Shown: one piece after another, positions 34,126 to 45,630 of the stretch
Layout: every line of letters begins with the position of its first letter
Numbering within the stretch: position 1 is the first letter of the stretch
NCBI GenBank assembly: GCA_947646735.1
Contig: CANTFK010000380.1
Location: 124,001 to 188,000, forward strand
Length of the DNA stretch: 64,000 bases
Reading direction: 5' to 3'
Source of the DNA: Peronospora farinosa
Taxonomy: Eukaryota > Oomycota > Peronosporomycetes > Peronosporales > Peronosporaceae
Notes under the pieces: generated by a model
The model's input: the letters and a program-made list of their open reading frames with translations, nothing else
Told to the model about the DNA's origin: nothing
The model's database searches: none
Program-made: the position numbers and the translations under genes

Positions 34126-34915
34126 AGCTGTGAGATGAAGTCACATGGCCCGCAGCTAGGCGATCGGCAAAGAATTCGTCGATCGCCTCGACCTGTTATT
34201 GAGGCAGCGGCCACTGCTTCTTGACACAATATTTAGTTCCTGGAACTAGGTCGTTCTCGTGTCGAGTACTTTTTTCCTTACGGTACAAATTTAGAGAGCA
34301 GATCCTTGCATTCGACTAAATTCTTATACAAAGGATTTGAATTCAGTGACTCCCAGGAATGCGATGTGTATCGCTCAATTAAATCTTCTCATTAGGACAC
34401 TCCATTGATGAGCTGCTGAGAACCCGTTCTTTCTCGGCAAAAACTGTTGCTGACCGAATGTCAGTGATGTACTCGTCCTCTGCGACGAGCACACAGATCT
34501 GCTTGACTTTGCCACTACGCAGATCACGCAAGAACCTTTTAGTTTCTAGCGTAGGCAACTAAGTTATCTCCGAATTTAACTTCGGAGGCGCGATCAGATC
34601 AAGCGTATAAGCGCCTACGTTTTATCCGTCAGTAACCAAGACGTTCAACGTCTCGGTTACTTCCTGGGGACTTATTCCTCAGAGCACTGGGGACTTATTC
34701 CCTCAGTGATTATTTCCTGGGGACTTATTCCCGCAGGCTCGATAGAGCTTATTCCATCGACTTCCTCTAGCTGTGGTGGCGCAACCACAGCGAGATCCTC
34801 TATGATTAACTCTCCAGTTGATCTAGGATTACCGTGTTGCCTCTTCTGGGCAACCGGTTTACTCTTCGGTGAATGCTGTCCTCTAGGCAAGCATTTATGT
34901 CCCGATACGCTCAAC
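34126..34915 (-). pseudogene. Element D protease-RT linker and N-terminal reverse transcriptase remnant
   Basis: Minus strand: the linker has a threefold repeat of CTGGGGACTTATTCC (plus-strand reading) at 34662-34730, coding GISPQ-like units. Then KVKQICVLVAEDEYITDIRS, DLVPGTKYCV and WPLP, EAIDEFFADRLAAGHV and PTFCVRK: the segment just before the reverse transcriptase fingers. Sequence stops there; no YXDD box follows. Confidence 0.65.
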
Positions 34916-35509
34916 TTATTCTAGTGGTAGAACTTTTGGCGCTGCCTGGGCTCGTGCACAGCCGCCGGCCGCTTGCTCCACAGCGTGACTGTCTGTCACG
35001 CTGAGTTCTTGTGCAGTCGTACTAACGACCGAACCACAAGTGAGGCCATCACACACACTCGTAATACATTCACACGCTTGTGAACGCTCCAAGACGTTCA
35101 TCAGATGGCCATCTGATGAACAAGCGGCAGGCATCTTCACGGTTCGATGCTGCCAGCTGACCCATGGCTCGTACCTTCTGAGCCATGGTAATCCTAGGAT
35201 GACATCAAATTTGTCATCCAGATCAAGTACGATGAAATCATCATCGTACTTTTTGCCTTCAAGCGTGTAGTGAATTCCCACTACACGTTTCTTTACTGTT
35301 ACGGATGCGCCAGTTGCAAGGCGCACCGTCATCCTCGTTGGAAGGGTCTCGCGCTCAACATATTGGAGCCTACGATCATCTAGCGATTGGCGTCGAACAA
35401 AGTTGTTCGAAGCCTCACAATCAGCTAGGGCGCGAAGTGACATGTTCTTTGTCACTTCGATCCTCATCACTGGGAGCGGCAACACACAGTTACTGTGTGT
35501 TAAGAGCAA
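34916..35509 (-). pseudogene. Element D protease domain with altered active site
   Basis: The frame starts in VLPLPVMRIEVTKNMSLRALADCEASNNFVRR. The catalytic Asp is present, but the usual D-[ST/C]-G-A reads D-C-E-A, so the Gly is replaced by Glu. The second half DDDFIVLDLDDKFDVILGLPWL is well kept. Probably inactive. Confidence 0.72.
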
Positions 35510-35569
35510 CCTTCGTCAAGAGTCCCGCGAACTCTCTTGACGTTGCTGGATCAGTAGGGCGCTCCAACC

Positions 35570-36664
35570 CTACTGACCCCGACCGTTTTTTGATGGTCCA
35601 CCACGTTGTTGCGATTTCGCAGCAACGTGGGACCCACGTCTCTGGCCCTTCATGGCAGACGGTCGATCGTCACTCCCAGTGTTACGAGACACTGGGCGTG
35701 TAGCGCTACAATCATAGGCGTATTGACCTATCTTCTGGCAGCGTTTGCACTTTTGCAATCACTTGTATCCTAAATAGTGAGGTCGCTCGCTCTCTACATA
35801 GGAGAGGTCCTTTGTCTCTGGACCTCCACCCTCCTGTCGCCTCGGTGGACGATAGGACCCCGAGTGGACGTGAGCCTGTTGTAGGCTAAAGTCTACCTGT
35901 TCCGCTGCAGAGATCGCTTGATCCAGCGATTCGATTTCCAAGCGGAACAGGTGGGTCTGACGAACCCATCCGTCAGACCCTTAATGAACACAGTAACCTG
36001 CGTGTGTTCATCGATTGGGTTCAGAACGATACAGCTAACGAGGTATCGTACGTGTTGGGCGTAAGCGTGTATATCACGCTTACCCTGTTTCAAATCCAGG
36101 AGCTCAGCCCGAGCCTTAAATTCGGCGCGAGGCGGTTCAAACGTGTGTTTGAGCCGTGCCTTGAAGACGTCATATGTTGGGAAAACGTATGGGTTGTGCA
36201 GTTTGAGCCCTAAGGCCCAATCTTTAGCACGTCCTGCCAAGTTCGACATGGCGAACTTGACCTTCATCGCATCGTCATCTATGCGACGAGTCTCAATGGC
36301 ATCGTCGAGTTCGACGAACCATCTTAACAAGGAGTCGCTTTCGACTGCCTTGTACTTGGAGACATCAATCTTCAAGGACTCGGGTCGACATATATGTGTC
36401 TACCCGGTAGCAACAGCACTAGCCTGCTGTTGTCTCAACAGTTCAGACTGTTGAGCACCCTGCTGCATCAACAAGTCAGCTTGTTGAGCGCCTTGTCTTT
36501 TCAACAGGTCAACCTGTTGAGAATCTTGCTCCTGTAGCAAGGTGAGTTTCTTACAACTTGGTCAAGTTCATGTTGTATGAACTTGGTGATGGTTACATGT
36601 TGGTCGTCTCCGCTAAGAGAAAGCAACATGGCACCAACGGCAGGGTTTCCGATGGTTTCAGCCA
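35570..36664 (-). pseudogene. Element D gag, frameshifted
   Basis: Starts MAETIGNPAVGAMLLSLSG at 36664. A frame change leads into three repeats of a heptad-like unit (RQGAQQSELL type), then the gag core (YKAVESDSLLRWFVELDDAI, AMSNLAGRAKDWALGL, FKARLKHTFEPP). Another shift near 35940 and a stop at 35759 precede a knuckle CKRCQKIGQYAYDC in which the zinc-binding His is replaced by Gln. Confidence 0.75.
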
Positions 36665-36798
36665 TCTCTGAACCGCATCATATTCGAGATTATTCAAATG
36701 GCAGAAGTCATCACACGTTGCGTGATGACATTCTTTATCCGCTGGTGTCATAGCGGATAATATGGTGGTCATTAAACAGACCACGAAGTGCTACCAGG

Positions 36799-37268
36799 TG
36801 TCGTGGGGTATTCTCTGATTATACTCTCAGAGTATGATTCACTTTCACTGATGACAGTGAAAGCAGATGCCTCGAAACCTCACGTACACGGACGGAGGCA
36901 AAGGAAGCTATACGACTAAGTGACGCACTTAGTTGTAATAGAAAAGAGAACTGTATTTGATATAGATAAACCAATCTAATAAAACTAATCTGTTATAACC
37001 TTTTCTTAACTATATTAAACTTTCACTATGTATGTTGACAACTTACACTCCATTCATTGCGCGCGTCCATCTGTCATTGTTCAGCACCCTGATTAATATA
37101 ATGGCCTATATAACCAATCAGAGGGCATCTCCAACTGTAAGGAGATGAAGGAACAATATTTTAGGAAAAGTTACAGTAATATTCTTAAATACTATTAGCT
37201 AAAATAACATCTTACTTGACACTTCATATAAGTGTCAATACTGTACTATGTAACAGACTCCTCCGTTA
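36799..37268 (-). repeat. 5' LTR of element D
   Basis: 470 bp. On the minus strand it ends CCCCACGACA, directly followed by CCTGGTAGCAC (primer-binding site). The middle 400 bp match 32600-33000 closely. Confidence 0.82.
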
Positions 37269-37273
37269 CTCAC

Positions 37274-38070
37274 ATGGTCCGTTTCTCAATGTAGTCCAAG
37301 CTGTGGCCTGCGAAGAGGTTTAAATCTAAAGGTTTTGAAAATCTTCTGACTACGACGATGCGATTAAAACGAGCTAAATTTATGGGAGCTACTTTTGCTT
37401 ATGTGTAAAAATGGAAGCTTTACTATCTAGCATATAGTAATATATGCACAGGAATGAGTGGCCCTGCAATCTGGTGTACGTATTGCGCAATTTTTAATCC
37501 GTGTTACTACACTATATAATATATAACCCGTTACAAAACTTTCGTGACGAATTCGAATCGGCGGTATTCTTTAGTTAACTCCCGGCAACACGTATTTGGT
37601 ATCACGTGAGCTTATTCAGGTTCCTGAAAGATGATACATTTTTTCATATGCCGGCCGAATTCTGCATCTAGACACCTAGACAAGATAGTTGGTGTCTTGC
37701 TACGCCATAAGCAGTTGAATATACCTAATGATTTAGACGCTTTCACTTGTATTCCAGTAATCTGTAGCGCCTTCTAACTAGTTCTTCGACTGCACCCCAT
37801 CTTATTGCGTTTTATATTCGAAAGACTTGCTTCTATGCGTTGGCATTCGCGGTTTCAAATGCCCAAAGCCACGTCAGGTAAAAAGCTTAAAAACCTGTTT
37901 AAGTTTTGTGTTGTTACATAGCGCGTAAAAACGCAGTTACACAAACGTTTCACTACTATTACAACACCACTCCTTTAGTCATCTCCACCTAACACACCAT
38001 TTTGTCCAATCCAATTTCTGATCTCAACGACCAGCCAAAGCACCATCTTCGAAACAGCCATTTGTCACCA
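37274..38070. other. Intergenic region upstream of the Ipi1-like gene
   Basis: AT-rich, with a relic AACCCGTTACAAAA at about 37529 that may be an old LTR edge. No gene seen. The last 200 bp should hold the promoter. Confidence 0.5.
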
Positions 38071-40932
38071 ATGGTACGGACTGCAATTGCCACCAAGAAC
38101 AAGAAGAAACCAGCGGACTTTAAGCGGCTCAAGCGCAAGGTCGGTCGCCGTGCCACACCTGCTGCCAATGTCACCTCCGTTGGTATCACATCACGTCGTA
38201 TCAATCTGCTCGAACAATCTCTTCTACAAGATAAGGTAGGGGCTGCCCAATTGACACACCGTTGTCAAGCATTGCCGGAGCTGCTGCAACAAGCTGGTCA
38301 CTACAATGCACACGTACGACAGCGTGCCCTGCAAGGTCTAAAGGAATTAGCGAATCAGGCGACGGCTGGCAATCTACGAGCCAACGCGTCCGTGTTACTC
38401 GAGCGCTTCCTGCCCACTCTATTGGACGAGGAGGGCGTAGTGCGTGACGCGGCAGTCCAGGCGTGGAAGGCGATGCTACCGGTTCTTCGCAATGTCCTGG
38501 CTCCTTTTGCAACACTAGTGGCCACTTATTTCTGCAGTGGCTTGACTCATTTGCAAGTGGGTGTTCGGCAGGACGCACTGAAAGCCATTGGCGAACTGGT
38601 GAATGAAGCACCAGAATTGCTAAAGGAAGATGCAGGACGAGAAGCTTTGGCCAGGCTGCTGGAGAACTTTCGAGACTTGATTTGTGCCGCGCAGACTCAA
38701 GGTATTAAGATGATGAACACGTACGATTTGTTGATTGGCTCGAAGACAACGAGTAAAAAGGGAGCGGATGGACGCAAGAAAAGCAATCAGAAGGGCAAGC
38801 AAAAAAGTAACAAGAAACTACACGCGCCATCGGGAGCATTGGCACTGAGGTTTGCGGCACTCAAAGTGCTGCATAAGCTGCTATTGTCGGTCAGTGCAAG
38901 ACGGAGTGATAGTAAAATTGGGGTGGCTGGAAGTGCTCGGTCTGCTTCTGTGACAACCACCAAGACGCTTCTTTTGTATCCGACCCCGCAATTTGTTCAG
39001 ATAGGCATGTTTGCTGCTGCTTCTTTGACGATGAGCGCTGGAGTGAAAGCCAGTGCTTCGTGGCAGGAGAAGGTGCGAGCACTGCTACCTGCACTGCTGG
39101 AGTTGTGGCTAGAGTGTTTGGAAGGAAGCACTGACGCGCTGTCGGACGTGCATGTCGAGCACATGAAGTACATTGTGGAATGCACGACTGCTGTGATTGT
39201 TGCTAACAGGGATATGTTGAATATTGATGCGGAAGAGGCTAAAACCAATGAATTTTTCCAGGCAGCGCTGAAGCTACATGAAAAACTTCTAGCGCCAGAT
39301 AGTTTCCCGATGCTGCCAGGTGCGAGTGCGGCCCTTGCTGCAGCTTTAGATGACTCAGGGATTCTTTCGAGATGGCATGGTATGAATGCGTCGCTCGCCA
39401 AATTATCATGTGAATACCTTTGCGTTCCTGCTTTAATGCGTAGCTCTGGTAAGGATCTTCAAAGTGAGGCGCTAGAGCAACGTGTATGCACGTATGTCGT
39501 CACAACTCTTGCAAAGTACACGAAAACGCCTGAACTCCGCGCCGTCGCTAGTATGCAGAATGTGCTCCAGCCCCTCCTGGAAGTTGTCGCTCTTATCTTG
39601 GCTTCAGCTTCGGAGCATATCGATTCCTCGGCGTCTGAGAAGATAGCTGACGAACGTACTTGCTTACTGAACGCGGTGACTCAGTTCTATGTGCTTTGCA
39701 CACCAAAATCGGTGAGCTTCCGCAGCTGCACAGCATTTGTCGTTGAGCAGCTAGAGATTGCGTTGCATAGACAACAGCAACAAAGTCGAAAGCTAGCGTG
39801 GCCAATGGTTATGCAGTGGGTGGTGTGTCTTGCTGATCTTCTAGGTCAACTCGATCCTCAGCACATGGAGCTTGGTAGGCGCAGCTTGCTTGCATTGATC
39901 TCAGTTCTCAAACAGCTTCCTGGTGAATTTACGAGGGGTGATCAAATGGATGGCGTGTTGGCGAATCTCTCGAGTTTCTTTGACTTGGCAGCATTGCCTT
40001 CTTCTTCGATGTCAGAAGACGAGCAACAAAAAATGCTGTCGAGGACGCGGTTCGACGCTTTGGATTCGGCGGACCAGCTAGCCTTTGTGTCGCTCGTGTA
40101 TCATCTACCCCGGTATCCTGTGTCTCTACTGCGTGCGCTTACCAGTTGTTGCAAAAGCCCGCGCATCCATAGCGAGGCCAAAAGCTTTCTTGTAGACATT
40201 TTGTTCCAGCGACGTGAAGCTTTGGATCTTGCTCACTTCGTGAGTTTCCTCGTTAGCACAGCGCTTGCACCAGCGAAGGCAAATGCTCAGCAGCAGCGAC
40301 AGCAGCTACAGCTTGTTCATCATGTTTGTCATACTTTTATCGCGATGAACTTGGGTACCTTGCTTCCGAAAATTTTAGCACCAACTTTGGCGAAGGCTCA
40401 AGCTGGTAAAGGGATGAACTCGATGGAGCTGCACACGTTGATGTTGCTATACTGCACATGCGTGTCCTCCGCTACAACTGGTAGCGCTGAGGCTCATCAA
40501 CAACGCTCAGACATTCCTGCAGAGATGAAGCGACAGCTGGTGGGCTTAAGCGTGAATGTTCTGGCAAAGTACACTGCATCATTGGCAGGTGAGCAGTCGT
40601 CAGCGCCGGAGGAAATTGACTCTCGCGAACAGGAGCGATCACTTGTAAAGACTTGCGTATCGACTCTAGTTCTTGGAGAGATCAGCATATTTGCCAGCTT
40701 TTTGGATGAGCTTTTGATGGCGCAACAACAAGTGTCAGTCATGATTTGCCGTTTGCGCGTCCTTCAAGCACTTGTGCAGACTTCGAGCCTGGCAGGAGCA
40801 TTCCGGCGGCACCGGAACCACACAGAGTGTCTGTTGCAATTGGTGGAGCAGCAACACGCTGGTGAGGACGATGTTACACAGCATGTCCGGCTGGTGCGAG
40901 ACGACATTGAGCTTCAAGCAATAGGACGATAG
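38071..40932 (+). CDS. Ipi1/TEX10-like ribosome biogenesis protein
   Basis: 953 residues, single exon. The basic N-terminus (TKNKKKPADFKRLKRKVGRR) followed by HEAT-like helices fits Ipi1/TEX10: KSL-type LLEQSLLQDK, HVRQRALQGLKELANQ, LLERFLPTLLDEEGVVRDAAVQAWKAML, then YFCSGLTHLQVGVRQDALKAIGELV, which matches the Ipi1 N-terminal domain. Ipi1 acts in the Rix1/PELP1 complex that processes ITS2 and matures the 60S subunit in the nucleolus. A Lys/Gly/Asn-rich insert (residues about 230-255, KKGADGRKKSNQKGKQKSNKK) looks like a nucleolar signal. The rest is helical and poorly conserved. Start: the first ATG of the frame at 38071; the frame is open further upstream but without an ATG. Confidence 0.8.
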   Translation: MVRTAIATKNKKKPADFKRLKRKVGRRATPAANVTSVGITSRRINLLEQSLLQDKVGAAQLTHRCQALPELLQQAGHYNAHVRQRALQGLKELANQATAGNLRANASVLLERFLPTLLDEEGVVRDAAVQAWKAMLPVLRNVLAPFATLVATYFCSGLTHLQVGVRQDALKAIGELVNEAPELLKEDAGREALARLLENFRDLICAAQTQGIKMMNTYDLLIGSKTTSKKGADGRKKSNQKGKQKSNKKLHAPSGALALRFAALKVLHKLLLSVSARRSDSKIGVAGSARSASVTTTKTLLLYPTPQFVQIGMFAAASLTMSAGVKASASWQEKVRALLPALLELWLECLEGSTDALSDVHVEHMKYIVECTTAVIVANRDMLNIDAEEAKTNEFFQAALKLHEKLLAPDSFPMLPGASAALAAALDDSGILSRWHGMNASLAKLSCEYLCVPALMRSSGKDLQSEALEQRVCTYVVTTLAKYTKTPELRAVASMQNVLQPLLEVVALILASASEHIDSSASEKIADERTCLLNAVTQFYVLCTPKSVSFRSCTAFVVEQLEIALHRQQQQSRKLAWPMVMQWVVCLADLLGQLDPQHMELGRRSLLALISVLKQLPGEFTRGDQMDGVLANLSSFFDLAALPSSSMSEDEQQKMLSRTRFDALDSADQLAFVSLVYHLPRYPVSLLRALTSCCKSPRIHSEAKSFLVDILFQRREALDLAHFVSFLVSTALAPAKANAQQQRQQLQLVHHVCHTFIAMNLGTLLPKILAPTLAKAQAGKGMNSMELHTLMLLYCTCVSSATTGSAEAHQQRSDIPAEMKRQLVGLSVNVLAKYTASLAGEQSSAPEEIDSREQERSLVKTCVSTLVLGEISIFASFLDELLMAQQQVSVMICRLRVLQALVQTSSLAGAFRRHRNHTECLLQLVEQQHAGEDDVTQHVRLVRDDIELQAIGR

Positions 40933-42196
40933 TTTAAGTAGATGATATAAACCTGCGGTACTCAATGAATATCATTCATACACTGCTTTAACTTCCGTCT
41001 TGGTTGCCACGGGCTGTGTATGTTTGATAGTCATGGAAGTGACCGCCGCCTTCTACAATGACATTTTAGCTAGACGCTAAGTCACAATGCCAGATGACGA
41101 TCCATAGGTACGGATTCCGTCGATGTTCTAATGCAACACTTGCAGGTGTGCACAAAAGCGGCCATTACGCTCTGCGGCAATGATATGTGTGTGTATTGCG
41201 TCGCAGATCATTATTGTGACTTGACCGTCCTACTTGTTCTCAACGCTTTGCTAAACTGCTTTGAATAGCAGCGCCACATGAAAACAAATCCCTTCTTAAT
41301 AAAGACATCTGAAAAATACCCAAACAAGCAGATCGCTGGCGTGTAACGGATGATTCCGCCCGACCGGTATGTGCTGGTGCGATCAACGTAGACCACATGC
41401 TCATAATCTTGGTCGGTTACGCCAAGGTTGGTGCTCCAACCAAGACTTCATAAACAAAACCAAGTGCATGTTGACATACACAGTGATATTTCACCAGGCT
41501 TGCCCTTCCAGTTGGATTGGTACGTATTTTAACGGCGACGCACCTAGTACACGGATGCACAGTTCAAGCCCACCTCCATTATACTTTCGGATTTGTCGGC
41601 CGTGTGTATCGAACACGTGACCTCCCGGTCCCGAAGTGAGTGGTAATTAGTAAACCGCGAGGTCGGTATGTTGACATACACAGTCCCTAATACAACTACT
41701 ACGCAGCGAAAAAGTCTTTCACTGCTGTTGTTTAAGCTACACAGATGTGCTAGTACCGCATATGACAGCACACTAATCGAGAAGCATCGTTCATTGACAG
41801 GAAGCAACTTCACACATCCACAAATAAAAAAAGATAAGGAACCCGATATTTCATGGTAGATTTTTTTTATTATAAGGGTCAATACAGCCTTTCAGTCGTG
41901 ACTAGTGGCCGATCAAGCCCTCCTACCAGTGCTCCTATGTCGCTGGTAGGAGTGCACAATGCCCGCCTTCAGGCGGGCCCTCGTTTTTGTACTGCCTGCC
42001 TGCGCTGCAACTATCCAGTCAGTGACAGACCCAGTATATTTCTTGGTAGAGAGTACCCAATATGCCACCAGCCACCACTACCATTTTACGTCCGTCATCT
42101 TTTTTCGTAAATCTTCGAGGTTGAGGGTGCGGATAGAATTTCATGCATCGAACTTCATTGAATTTAAGGTATGAAGCCACTATTTTGAACAGTAGG
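40933..42196. other. Intergenic region, no gene seen
   Basis: Contains two exact 19-20 bp copies of TGTTGACATACACAGT-type sequence (41468 and 41668) and two GC-rich hairpins at 41910-41990 (CTACCAG...CTGGTAG and GCCCGCCTTCAGGCGGGC). Probably old repeat debris. Confidence 0.5.
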
Positions 42197-42930
42197 TTAA
42201 ACGTCGTAGCCAGCCATGTCATGCGGCACACCAGCAATACCAACCCGCCAATTCTCGAATTGCGCTTCTTGCAAGTTCTTCAGCCGGTCGTCTACAGAGG
42301 CGCTATCATGAATCATCTTTGCAATCAATGCGTGACCAAAATTTATCTGTAGAATATCCAAAAGTTTCGAGTCGCTTTCCCCTTCGTGCAAGTACAGATA
42401 GCTCAACAAATTGTCTTTTCGTGGGAATCTGAAAAATTTGAGTGTCTACTGTGAGATCCAAAAGCTTGAAACATCTTCAGAAATTTTCTTATCGGTCTGC
42501 CATATTTTGAGCGCAATTAAAAAATGGTAGCTTTCGCATCGACGAGGGTAACTGCAAGCAACACATCCCAAGGACCTTCGGGATCCGTGCGCCTGCTCGT
42601 GACGAATGACCATTGTGGAAAGGCAGGGTTGCGAAGAAGAAGTTCGCTTTCTGTCTTGTCAAATTCCAAAAGCGCGAACAACCTATTCATTCGTTTTCTT
42701 ACTGTGTATCCAGCTTTGAACCTCTTGATTTTGCACCTCTTTGGCTAAAGGTTTCCTATCGTCGGACAATTCCGCAATAAAAAAAAAGCTTCACCAGATC
42801 ATTGGCACTAAAACGACTTTCAAGGCTTGAGTAAATCATCTTCGACAACTTCCTCGGGGACTTTAGGAACAGTTCCTCGATGTAACGATCTACTTATGAA
42901 AGGCCTCGATTTTGAATCGATTCCTCGGCT
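42197..42930 (-). pseudogene. Degenerate secreted-effector-like gene (RXLR/WY type)
   Basis: Minus-strand fragments in at least three frames. Upstream is an RSLH motif followed by an acidic stretch (EEVVEDD), which resembles an RXLR-EER region. Further on is a segment with a W-motif look (NPAFPQWSFV). The last open part, 42197-42409, ends HALIAKMI...LKNLQEAQFENWR, close to the helix endings of LWY effector modules. Stops and frameshifts break it throughout, and I did not find a signal peptide. The assignment rests on motif resemblance. Confidence 0.4.
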
Positions 42931-43429
42931 TTTCTGCTGTTGAGATCCAAACGAGCAAACTTCTATTCCGATCGTTTCAGCCGCGGTCACTTTAAAACGG
43001 TGCCAACCACGCTTTATAACTTTATCGATAATTCACTAGAGGATGGTAACCGGAAGGTAGGCTGCGTTCGACCCGGCCGGTATCTTCATAACTTGTGCAC
43101 GGCAAGACAAAAATGCAAAAGTGAGACTGTACAACCTCCACTGCTTAAAGACCCATCACAAAATTGTGCTACTGGCTCGGGGCCATATCATTAATCAGTT
43201 GCTGACAGACAATCTTCCAGATGCAAACCTGCGGCGGATTATAAAAAGATATGAGAGCAGATCTTTACAACAAGCCTAGATTTACATCTTATCCAATGTC
43301 ACATCAAGAGATATGTATGCTCGTTCAAGCAGGATGCATCTATTTCCGTGTAATTGCGGCCGATTGGCCATTCCATGTAGTTTAAGCTATTGAGAAGACC
43401 TTGCTCTAAGACGGGTCAATCCATGAATC

Positions 43430-44140
43430 ATCATGTGGTTGCAAATTCCCTCGCGGATCATTTCTGCCTTTGGACACGTGTGGCCTCAATGTACAGGTTT
43501 CAAGCGGACTGCAGATATCTTGGTGTCATTGTGGGCCAACAGGATGCGGTGACTGACAGCTGGTCTAAATACATACGTTCTCTATGGAGTGAACTTCCAT
43601 TAGCACGAAAGAAAACTCACATGGTGGAACAACGAGCTCGGCTCGCTAGCGCATCGCGGTGCCCAAGATTACCAAATTAGCACGGCACTGCTGGGCATCT
43701 CCCGCCATGGTAACTCGGTTGTAGCTTGATTATGCACTTTGTCTGGGGCGTCCGCGATGGCAAAAGGTCCCGACCGTGGGTTCCTTCAACGATGGCTTCA
43801 TTACCGATTCAGCAAGGTGGGCTATCGGTGCCGTGTATTCGTACGGAATTAATGACTATGGCGGCGACCGCTGTTGGAGAAGCTACAGCTTCTTCGAGAG
43901 ATTTACTAATCGGAGACTTCCTATAGGGCTCTACTGATTCGGGCCCGTCTTACATCACGCCATGTTGGACCCAAGACCAGGACCCTCGACTTCTAGCGAC
44001 GCTATGGTTAACCGGTTCCAGCATTATTAGGCTTTCAGCTGCTCGATATGCCTGCCAAGGAGGTATGCCGAAGGGCCGCCTCTTTTACATCATGAGCCGT
44101 GGCCGACTTTAATGAAGACGGTAGTGTCACAATTGATGTC
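43430..44140 (+). pseudogene. LINE fragment: C-terminal end of reverse transcriptase
   Basis: Plus-strand frames 43390-43680 and 43726-43926 carry YLGVIVGQQDAVTDSWSKYI, KKTHMVEQRARLASA, FVWGVRDGKRSRPWV and LPIQQGGLSVP. These are the typical region after the palm in non-LTR retrotransposons (thumb and downstream). One frame change near 43680 and several later stops. Debris only. Confidence 0.75.
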
Positions 44141-44399
44141 CGCCATATACTTCATGATTACTTGCGGGCCGGTACAGTATGAGAGCGGAAGTAGCGACAT
44201 CAGGTCGTTTTAAACCCAAATAAAACGTACACGCGACGCTGAAGGAGTGAGTGAGAAGGTGAGGAGTATTTGAGTACGCGTACGACCCATTATATCCTGT
44301 CGACAGGTAGCAGAGTTACTGTGGCCGACTCAAAGTTAAGTACTAGGTAAACCTAGTCCGCGGACAGCCGAGCGCCGTTGCGCAAAGTCTTAACTCGAG

Positions 44400-44994
44400 A
44401 TGATTAGGTTCCGTGGCGTCATCACGTGTCCCTGGGGTTCGTGGTGTTCGGCTTGAGAGACCTCCATCCAGTGGTTGACATCATGGTCCAGGAATGCCGA
44501 AGCCTCCGTGACAACACCTTCCCCTGCAGAAGCGTGCACTTAAATAGAGGCTTCAGTGTCCATGGCGATATTTGCCATTCGATCCGCCATTTTGTTATAT
44601 GAGCGATAGTGGTGTCCCCAGCTGGAGACACCTATATTGTCAGCAATTGATCTTGCCTCTCGGAATAGCAGCGCCAGGTGTGGCTTGCGTGGACGATGGT
44701 GCGTCAGTAGTTTCAAAAGCACGAGCGCACTGTCCCCCACGACATGCAGAGGTGAGTAGCCGCTAGCCTTCGATTGTCGAAGCCCGTAAACGAGCCCCCA
44801 GTATTCAGCTACATTCTTAGTGGTATTCGCAAAACCGTAGACCTTGCTTGATATACACATGACGCATGCTGCGTGCGTCTGAATGTGAAGTTGGACAAAG
44901 GCGGATCCTGCTCCGCCCGGTCCAGAATTTTCTCTCGCCCCCCCCGTCGAAGAAAAGCAGGTAAAAAAAACCAGATAGATTGTCACGCTGTAGC
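44400..44994 (-). pseudogene. LINE RNase H region, part 2 (interrupted by element A)
   Basis: Minus strand: starts at the insertion site with YLLFFDGGG, a frame change in a G run, then AEYWGLVYGLRQSK, HVVGDSALVLLKLL and YNKMADRMANIAMDT. These are the four acidic motifs of an RNase H. Its upstream half is on the other side of element A (52154 onward). Confidence 0.78.
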
Positions 44995-45586
44995 TGTAAC
45001 AAGACATCTAGTTACGCGTAAACATTAATTAATATACTTAATGTTTGGTCTAAAAGTATCTATGATTACTTTTGACCGGTCACTTGGGTGCGATACACAA
45101 ATGTGATCCACCCTCGTGAATGTGATATCCATTTATGGATTCACATGGGAAGGGATGACGCTAGTTGAAGCTAGGCATCACGACGTCCCAGAAGGACGTC
45201 ATTAGCGAGCTTAAATCTCGATTTAAGCTCATGCGTCAGGATACGCTTCTAAAGAGTCGCGTATCCGATCTATATACCAATCAGTAGTTAAGTATATATT
45301 TAGTTATAATTAATTAAACATAGCTCAGTCTTGAATTTGCTAAATCAAAAGCACCACGCACGAGAAGCCGAAAAGCTTCTACGTGACGTCGGTGCCTTCT
45401 TGTCTTAGAAGTTCGTTGCACTCTCGCTTAAGCGAGAGGCAACTGGTGGTACGACTGCTTAAGCAGTCGACCAACCGCATGACCATGCTCGCACGCGAAG
45501 GTAAGACGGTCTGACCGCTTCCTCGCTTGTGCTGAAGGTGTGTGTGCTAGTAGCACGAGGCAACTTCGTAGAAGTGCCCTTCTACA
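44995..45586 (+). repeat. 5' LTR of element A
   Basis: 592 bp, TGTAACAAGACATC to CCCTTCTACA. Nearly identical to the 3' LTR over 45030-45440. Confidence 0.9.
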
Positions 45587-45630
45587 CTTGGTAGCACTAG
45601 TATTCCTTCCCACGACCCGTCTCTCTGAGC

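Larger units (their letters stand above)
32564..37268 (-). mobile_element. Element D: 4.7-kb internally deleted chromovirus with target-site duplication
   Basis: LTRs at 36799-37268 (5') and 32564-33028 (3') on the minus strand, flanked by CACAT on both sides. Internal order: primer-binding site (CCTGGTAGCAC, read on minus from 36798), gag, protease, the N-terminal part of reverse transcriptase, then a jump directly into an antisense ORF remnant before the 3' LTR. Palm, RNase H and integrase are gone. The LTRs are about 90% similar by eye. Confidence 0.88.

Noticed and set aside
38201..38611. 136-codon minus-strand ORF over the Ipi1-like gene
   Set aside because: Antisense shadow of the conserved N-terminal domain; no protein-like pattern.
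41900..42000. Hairpins as possible non-coding RNA or terminator
   Set aside because: Two unrelated short palindromes in repeat debris; no promoter or conserved neighbour supports an RNA gene.
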